A stretch of 64,000 nucleotides of DNA from Trichosphaerium sp. ATCC 40318. Its lineage: Eukaryota; Discosea; Flabellinia; Trichosidae. The stretch is from positions 248,001-312,000 of the forward strand of contig JALMLS010000310.1 of assembly GCA_038496445.1 (NCBI GenBank). The letters run 5' to 3'. The notes under the pieces are model-generated. The model saw only the letters and a list, made by a program, of their open reading frames with translations, was not told where the DNA came from and did not search any database. Numbering within the stretch: position 1 is the stretch's first letter; every line of letters starts with the position of its first letter. This document shows positions 57,094-64,000 of the stretch, one piece after another. A program made the position numbers and the translations under genes.

Positions 57094-58971
57094 TTACTTT
57101 TTGCTTTCCTGAAGTACAGTAACAAATGTTGATAACTCTTTACATGCTTCTTCAATAATATTAGCACTTGCTAGACCATAAGAAAGCCTAAAATGCCCTG
57201 GGACATCAAAAGCAGTTCCTAAAAAAAGCAGTGAGAATTACCTTTTGTAGATTTTCTTTGTGTACCTGGTGTTAGCACGAGACCAGCTGTGTTCAAAACA
57301 AATAGGCAGAAATCAATATCATTCTCGATAGGCTTTTTAGACGCAGGATCAATACAACCATAGAGACTTTTAACACAAGGAAAAATATAAAAAGCACCAG
57401 TAGGAGCCTGTAAACATAAAATGAATCAGTCACATGCTAAAAATAAAATAGCAAAAGTGAATTCACAAGCTTTGGATTTTGTTGGCATCAAACACTACTG
57501 ACGTACAGGAACTTTTAAATCTTTCAATCCAGGGAGTGTAGAGAAAAGTCTAGTACCATAAAATCAGATGAAGGTTTCTTTTTGGTTCAAGGCGTACTTA
57601 AGAAGCAAATCACGCTTTACTTTAAGTTGTGATGCAATCTTTTTCCTATGTTCCATCTCTTTTTCGTTGTTCAAGAATGAAGCATAAGCAATTTGAGATG
57701 CCATGCTAATACATGTAGAAACCATTCCTGTTGCTTTTCCAATATACTTTGCTATTGCCTTTGGCGCAGCTGCAAAACCGAGTCTTGTATCAAAAAGTAA
57801 GAGTTAGCCAGAATGCTAGTTTTTGTTGTACCGAATTCCAGTTCCTGCAATCTCCTTTGATATTCCTCCTAGAATGATAGTTTGTTGAGGAAGAAAATGA
57901 GCAGGGCTTGAGTATTCAGCATCATCGTATATTATAGTACGGTACACTTCGTCGCTGACAATAGCTGAAAGGAACATATTAGCGACGCAAGTTGCTTCGT
58001 CACGTGTACCTATTTCCGGATATTCTTTTACTATATCTGTTATTCCTTTTATTATTCTCTTTGGATACGTAACACCAGTTGGATTATTAGGAGAGTTGAT
58101 AAATAAGACGGCTATTTCGTCGCCTTTCTCTTCAAGCAATGCTTTAAATTTTTCTAGGTCAGGAAGAAAATCTTCATCCTTTAGTTAGTTAGTAGCCCAC
58201 TATTGACTAGAGAATCAGATGGTACGTACAACAGGAGAGAATATAGTGCGCTCTCCAGTGAGCAAGAACGGTTGCTGAGCGAATATTTCATAACTAGGTA
58301 AAAATGCAACTGCTCTGTTTCTCTTCTTAGAAGGATCAAGAATGGCCATCAAAGTCTTGTACACAGCATCCTATTGATAAAAAAAATAAAATTATCACGT
58401 GACATCGCAATAAAAACAAAGCAAAAATGCGTGAATACCCTTGGTCCAGGAGTAACAACGATCTGATCTTCATCGAAGCTCAAATTAAAGTTGACATTCA
58501 AATCATTGCTTATTGCTTTACGAATACTTTCAATACCAATCTCACGACAATATTGAGTCTTCTCAGAACGTATTGCATCTATGAAAGGCTCCACAAATGA
58601 TTTTGGAATCTTGTGCGTTGGTGTAAGCTAAAAAATCACGTGAGCATTTACAGTAGCGAGCTGAAGCGTTAAAACAAAGTTTTTCAAGTAAGTGTACCTC
58701 ACCAATTCCAAAATCGTAAGTCTTTAATCCCTATTCTGACATTAGACAAATGTCTAGTACAACTAAAGCGCGTGACGCTTAAAAACTCGTTAAGGAAAAG
58801 AAAAGAGGTTTGAACCTTCGCTTTTCTATCAAATGACGTGAATAACACGCTATGAGGTATGTAAGTTGTATGTAGGAGCGAATGTAAGACGTACGTTAGC
58901 GTTGGCGATGGAGGTAGCGTTGTCACGCGACTGGAGAGCTCTATTTTGCATTCTGGATCCTTAGATGCCAT
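57094..58971 (-). CDS. Class I/II pyridoxal-phosphate aminotransferase (aspartate aminotransferase-like)
   Basis: About 9 exons from the ATG at 58971 to the TAA at 57096-57094, roughly 430 residues. In order: KTYDFGIGELTPTHKIPKSF, QYCREIGIESIRKAISNDLN, IVVTPGP (start of the PLP-phosphate site), VLFINSPNNPTGVTYP with the NPTG motif, SDEVYRTIIYDD with Asp and Tyr contacting the cofactor, and GGISKEIAGTGIRLGF with the Schiff-base Lys. The end is GTAFDVPGHFRLSYGLA, where the Arg would bind the substrate carboxylate. These are the signature residues of fold-type I transaminases. The specific amino donor cannot be told from sequence. Two introns carry TCACGTGA. It is 79 bases from the divergent RhoGAP gene. 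Confidence 0.88.
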
Positions 58972-59050
58972 TTTGAGGCGTTATTGACAACTCAGTTGGT
59001 TCTTGTTTTGTCAAGTCCAGCGAATTCTCAATTGCGTTACACTCAACCAG
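58972..59050. promoter_or_regulatory. 79-base bidirectional promoter
   Basis: The space between the aminotransferase and RhoGAP start codons, with no recognisable TATA box. The RhoGAP start is itself uncertain. Confidence 0.35.
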
Positions 59051-62000
59051 ATGCTTACTGTGAGCCAGGATGCGAATAAGCAAGTACGTTTTAACTATTC
59101 TAGTTCGAAAACAACGAAATGTACATCAGTAATTTCGTAAAATCATTATAAAGCGTGTATACCGCAGTATTCAATACCCTTGCGCGCAGACATAACGATA
59201 ATACTAGGCAACATTGCTTTTCTGCAATTTTATTCGCCATTCTCGAAAACTTGATGCTGTTACCAACATACAAGGGCGGTAAGGCTTTTTATACTTATTT
59301 TTATCTTATTACACCTCATGAACTAAAACGAACTTTTTAATTTTGAAATTCTACAGCACGTGCTTTAAAATACATAAGCAAAAAGCCAATGTTTTGTATT
59401 GGTTGAACTGTAGGGTGTTTGTTTTAAAGTTTTTGGTTTATTAATTTGATTTCTAGACAGCGTTGGGTATCTATTACAGATATTAGCTTCTATTGTAGTA
59501 AGATAAGGGGTATGGTACGCTCGGTGCTTAATTCGGAAATAACAATCTTTTTTTAATAATACGTTGTCATTACTAGCGCGGAGAGGATGCTACACCTGAA
59601 GTAATATGGTCTTATAAAACTCGGAATATTACAGACGTCACAACTGAAAGAATTCAAGAGAGTAAATGGGGAGTATTTGATTGCGTTAAAGTAACAGTCA
59701 GAGGCGAAACTGATCCTGTTTATCTTTATTCGGTCGATATTGTATGATGTTTTCTTCCCATTTTTTTGAGTTCCTCAGTCGTCACCAAAGAGGCGAATTG
59801 TTAACTCTATGTATTAGCAATTACTTCAATGTTTGACCAAAGCGTTAAAGTATGCAGTTCAATTATCTCTGAATCAAACGATACAGCTCCCAGAGCATTT
59901 CGTAGGTGGAAAACTTAATGTAGAAGGTACTAACTCAAGATTTTGCACTCTTTCCTTTCCCACACGTCTCTAACGTTTATATAGTTGTTCGTGGAAAGAA
60001 TCTACATGGAGCAGATGTAACAGGATTCAGTGGTAAGGAGTTACAAGGATATTTGAAACGGGTTTTTTTGAAAGTAGTGAATTTTCTCTCATTTTGGTTT
60101 TTCTTTTAGATCCATACTGTGTTATAGTAGTAGAAGAGAACGCTAACTATACACATGCGCATCGTTCAACTTTGAACCCAAAGTGGAATAAATCGTTTAC
60201 TTTCCGTACGTGATGCTTTGGGGTTTCCTTTGTTTTCACCAAACACCCATTTTCATGCTCTTCTGTTCCTCCTTCTATGATATTCTTTTTTAACGTGCAA
60301 TGCTCGCTATGTCTTATATATCTTTAGCTGTTCTTCTTCCTTCTTCTACAGCATATTTTTCAGTTTGGGATAAAGACTCTTTCAACGATGATGTAAGAAG
60401 TAAAGTTTGACGTAAATCACTCACGTTTTTTTAAGGATTTTTTGGGATATGTACAAGTACACTTGGCACAGTTACCTAACGGTTCAAAGACTACTGATTG
60501 GTTTCAACTACAAAAAAGGGAAGATACAGATAAAGTGAAAGGATCTATTAAGTTACAACTTACACTAACCTATGACTCTATAGTACGCATCAAAAAATTG
60601 TTCTTTGATTTTCGATTTTCTAAGAAACAATTAGCAAGACGATTCTTTTCGTCCTACATTCTTTAGCGTTCCACTTTCACAACTTGTTTTACGTGATGGT
60701 CCTATTATACCAGCACCAATGCGTATTCTTGCAGCTGACCTAGATCGAAGCAAAGGTATTTACACCAGTTAGTTTGGAGTAACTTTGTGGTTTGTCCTCT
60801 TTTTTTTGACAAAATCGTTTTAGCGTTCAAAGAAGTTGGGATTTTCCGCACAGTTGGTAGTACTACTGAAATAAATGCTCTAAAGAAAGCCTTTGATATG
60901 GGTTCAATAGAATCAACCCTTGATATTCCTAGCGGATTACGCGCTGTTAAAACTATTGCAAGTACTTTCAAATTGTACGTTTACATCTTTTGTGGATTGA
61001 AAACTTTGTTTGCTTGCTGTATTGACTCGTGCGCTATGAACTTGCTGTGCTTGTGGTGGCTAAATGTAAATATCAAAATTTCAAAGCATAGCACGTTTGT
61101 TGAACTTGTGATGCATAAACAACAGATCCTCTTGAAAAAACATCTAATTTGACTAAACTATTCGTGTAGATATGTTCGATCTATTCCCGATCTCATCCCT
61201 GAAGATGCACTTGACACATTTTATAAAATAGCTGGTATGCCGTTTACAAATGAGGAAGTTTAACTGATGATTTTGCAAATAGAAGCTCATGATAAGAAAT
61301 CTCAATTTCAAGCATGCCAAGCGTTCCTTTCTAAGCTGCCAAAGGTAAGTCCACCTTAATCAGCCCATTATATTTAAATACTCTTTATGTCAATAACAAA
61401 AATTACCACGTGTTTTATGACTGTTCCTTATGTTAACTCTTCATCAAAAAGGCAAACAGGACAGTTATTGGATTTCTTTGTTTGATGCTTCAAAAAGTTG
61501 CAGCACACAAAGAAGAAAATAAAATGGATTATTCTAATCTTGCTATTGTGTTTGGACCTGCGATGGTACCTTCACGTACGTAATATGTGTTACATAAATG
61601 CACAAGAGCCAACTCAGTTTCAATCACGTTTTTTTTTCCAAACAAAGACAAAACTTGTGAGTGCTTCACTCCAAGCCTGATGACTCTTTTTCTATGATTA
61701 TTGCTTTGTAACGAACCTTATTTTATTATAGTGGATCTCTCTAAGACACATATTATCAACTCAGCAACAACGAATATGTTAAAGATTTCTGATAAATTAT
61801 TTGATGCAGAATTTATTTCTACCATTGCAAGACAAAGACCACGAAGCACAAAATTTCATAATCCTGAGGTAGAAAGAACAAAAAATGAAAAAGAAGTACA
61901 AAACAGCGCATTGAGCATATTTGCAAAAGCAGCTGCAGCAAGTATAACAAGGGATAGAGCCAGGACAACAACGTAAAATGATTTTCTTTCAAAAAAAAAA

Positions 62001-62342
62001 TATCCATGATCCACAATCTATTTTTTTTTGGAACTTAATTTTTGTCTAGGGACATGCCTGATATTCAACCTACGAATATAGGCACATTCCTTGCATTTTC
62101 TCTTGTTAAAAGAACCAGAAGCAAAAGTATTTCTAATAAGGCAAAGAATGTATGAAGAGAAAACTGACTAAGTCAAAGCTGTATATTAAATTTTTTTTTA
62201 GAGCTCTGGCGCACCTATTGTAAGGCCTGTACCTACAGAAAGCATACCACAAAAACCTGATCATACACCACCACCTCCTCCAACCAAATCACCTAAATCA
62301 CCGCCTACAGAGTCTGTACAGACACAAGCCAATATAGACTAG
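59051..62342 (+). CDS. PH-C2-RhoGAP protein
   Basis: About 16 exons. The start at 59051 is tentative. A PH-like domain is spelled by QRWVSITDISFYCS, ATPEVIWSYKTRNITDVT and WGVFDCVKVTVRGETDPVYL (59.4-59.9 kb). A C2 domain follows (VVRGKNLHGADVTGFS, DPYCVIVVEENANY, NPKWNKSFTF, FSVWDKDSFNDD, DFLGYVQVHLAQLPNGS). The RhoGAP domain is FSVPLSQLVLRD, EVGIFRTVGSTTEINALKKA with the arginine finger, IPSGLRAVKTIASTFKLYVR, FLCLMLQKVAAHKEENKMDY and NLAIVFGPAMVPS. The tail is Ser/Pro-rich, with a PPPPP stretch near 62275. RhoGAPs accelerate GTP hydrolysis by Rho/Rac family GTPases. PH and C2 domains would bring it to membranes. Confidence 0.85.
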
Positions 62343-62829
62343 ATTTATTTTGCAAGGTTTTTTTTTTATCTCCAGAAATAAACTTGCCTTCGCTCACCAC
62401 GTACCATTGAAAATAATATTATTTATATTCTTACTTATAGACCATCAAGAAGTTTACCATGTTTATGGCATTAACATTGAAGTAGTTAAACAGAAAGAAC
62501 AAAATCTAAGGTTCACTAAGTTTTACAGAGAAGTTAACAGTACTACTCTTGCAGCTTGGGCCTATGTTGGTGCGACCGCAAAAACACGAAGGCCAACATC
62601 TACCTGCAAAGCACGTACAAGTTTCAACGATTTTGTGGTAAGAAGACCATATTTGGTAGACTAGTTCCCAAAACGGAATATTCCTAATCCAGAACACAAA
62701 CACACCACAATAGCAGCTTATCCCTACACTTATTCACTAGCACTGTACACTAAATATACTATTTGAAGTACGTTTAATCCATTGTTTCGCTTGTTGCGCT
62801 CGCTAGGTGTTAATTTTAGTGTTTAGAAC
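62343..62829. other. Intergenic spacer
   Basis: AT-rich in its first half. The 62350-62664 frame has no domain or splice support. It holds the promoter of the reeler-domain gene. Nothing else seen. Confidence 0.45.
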
Positions 62830-64000
62830 ATGCACAGCACTTCTATCGCTCTTGTTGTTGTACTAGTAGTACTACCACTTTATATCGAGCGCGCTCAAGC
62901 TGCTTCAAACGCAAATCCAATAGATGTTCACTCTTGTGATGTCTACAGGGACTGGGGATGTATAGTAGAGGACTGGCAGCTTGTTACAATAAAAAATGAT
63001 GCCGGCGAAATAACCAAACAATACCGAAATAGACGCAACTGCCGTGCTAAACCAGAGCCACCCATGTCTTGGGTTACCAGAACGCGCCGAACAGATTTGT
63101 ACCGTATTTACGCAGGTTCTTCGATAGACAAACAACAACAATCTTATGTGCCTGGAAGCGTAGTGGAAGTTACTCTCTTGGTAACAAAGTACAAGGCAAA
63201 GGTGCGAACTTTGAATTAATTACTACGCAGAACTTCGTTTTTGACTTGATTTATAGTTCCGTGGCCTTCTTATGTACGCTGAGGATGTTAATAAGACACA
63301 TGTCGGAGAATGGAAGTTGTCTAGTGACGCTCCAGGTTCGACAAAATCGGATTTGAAAACCTTTACTAGCAATCATTGTTAAACGTTTAATTAGATTTCT
63401 GGCAGTTACCTTGGGGCTCCAGTTCTTCTTGTAAGCAAAGCGTTATGCATAATAGCGCAGAAATCAAAGCGCTTGAAACAAAATTCACTTTTATTGCTCC
63501 ACCTAAAGGAACTGGAACAATATGGTTCCGTGCTTTAGTAAAGAGCGGTGATGCAAATACTGGAGACTTTTGGTGGCCAAATCCAACCAAAGATTTCTCG
63601 TTAACTGAGTCAAGTGAATCTCTTCAACCTCAAACTTGGGTACAAACTAAGGCACGTGTCAAATTTAAGTGGGAAAAAAAATGGAGTTTCTAATGTAACA
63701 GTGTAGGTTGGACAATCATGTACTGATAAGTGTGCTGAAGATAATCTAGTTTGTGATGTTGTTGAGTTAGAACGTATGAATAGTATCTCACGATTACAAG
63801 AAGAGTTCACAAGCTTCATGTGTAAAAAACCTTTTTTGAGCAACTGCTTGTCAACAGGTGTCTCTCAGGGTTCTAACGGCTTATGTTATTACGATGACAG
63901 TCGTTGCATAGACCAAGGACGCTCTTCAGACAGAGTCAGTTGCGATGCTTCAAGCGACAACGATGTAAACGGGTATGAGTTTAAACAAACACATTTCCTT
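62830..64000 (+). CDS. Secreted reeler-domain protein (3' end outside window)
   Basis: The ATG at 62830 encodes a signal peptide (IALVVVLVVLPLYIERAQA). The first exon then has two cysteines and SYVPGSVVEVTLLV. After an intron comes FRGLLMYAEDVNKTHVGEWK, then FTFIAPPKGTGTIWFRALV with KSGDANTGDFWW. Together these spell the reeler (reelin-type) domain order: GxxVxVTL, G(L/Y)LLxA-D, VGxW, then APxxGTGxVxFRAxVV. Downstream exons are Cys-rich (CTDKCAEDNLVCDV, CKKPFLSNCLSTG, CYYDDSRCIDQG). The frame is open at the right edge after a GTATGAG donor near 63973, so the C terminus lies outside. Reeler domains occur in secreted and membrane-bound proteins of matrix, defence or iron-reductase type. Confidence 0.72.

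Noticed and set aside
1-64000. CRISPR arrays, insertion sequences, retroelement coding regions or long terminal repeats
   Set aside because: No spaced direct repeats, transposase, integrase or reverse transcriptase motifs were seen. The nuclease-like genes show no terminal rep­eats or target duplications that I could identify.

Overview
This is a gene-dense, AT-rich stretch of a eukaryotic nuclear genome. Genes sit on both strands and are often head to head with under 130 bases between start codons. Most are cut by many short introns of about 40 to 170 bases with GTACGT, GTAAGT or GTATGT donors. The window has one tRNA gene, AATAAA poly(A) signals directly after or overlapping stop codons, and no operons or Shine-Dalgarno sites. 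A kinase-SH2 protein of the dictyostelid SHK type, a Zn2Cys6 transcription factor, several SH2 and F-box genes and cysteine-rich surface proteins point to a unicellular amoeba-like protist. The lineage is inferred only from gene content. All spliced models were built by eye from reading frame and splice signals, so exon edges are approximate.

Layout. 1-3.7 kb: the end of an unknown gene, a small membrane protein, an ankyrin-repeat protein, and a two-exon small gene sharing its promoter. 4.0-6.3 kb: a calcium-regulated mitochondrial carrier. 6.8-7.7 kb: a cysteine-rich secreted precursor and an orphan EGF-like/beta-helix fragment. 7.8-14.5 kb: one giant gene of about 30 exons encoding a C2-like N terminus, a collagen-like Gly-rich centre and an unrecognised C terminus. 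15.3 kb: ribosomal protein eS30. 15.7-18 kb: a beta-helix/EGF membrane receptor-like protein. 18.1-21.7 kb: a twin-SH2 signalling protein. 22-24 kb: two F-box genes back to back. 24.4-28.4 kb: an Old Yellow Enzyme homologue and a mucin-like secreted protein. 29.1 kb: tRNA-Lys. 29.9-39.5 kb: a Zn2Cys6 transcription factor, the splicing WD40 protein PLRG1/PRP46 and the ribosome-biogenesis WD40 protein UTP21/WDR36, the last two sharing a 79-base promoter. 39.9-45 kb: a secreted PAN-like protein, a ubiquitin-like/ADP-ribosyltransferase-like protein and a duplicated cysteine-rich GPI-type protein. 46.1-48 kb and 54.7-56.6 kb: two paralogous genes with repeated W/F-rich modules and a nuclease-like C terminus. 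Between them lie a frameshifted vault-repeat-like pseudogene, an FBXO8-like F-box/Sec7 gene and the SHK-type kinase. 57-62.3 kb: a class I/II aminotransferase and a PH-C2-RhoGAP protein. 62.8 kb to the end: a reeler-domain secreted protein running off the window.

The genes do not form one pathway. Recurring themes are phosphotyrosine and small-GTPase signalling (SHK kinase, twin SH2, Sec7, RhoGAP), ubiquitin linkage (three F-box genes, one ubiquitin-like protein), surface/secreted cysteine-rich proteins, and core housekeeping. The most promising uncharacterised item is the pair of repeat-plus-nuclease-like genes. The giant C2/Gly-rich protein and the ubiquitin-like/ART-like protein come next.
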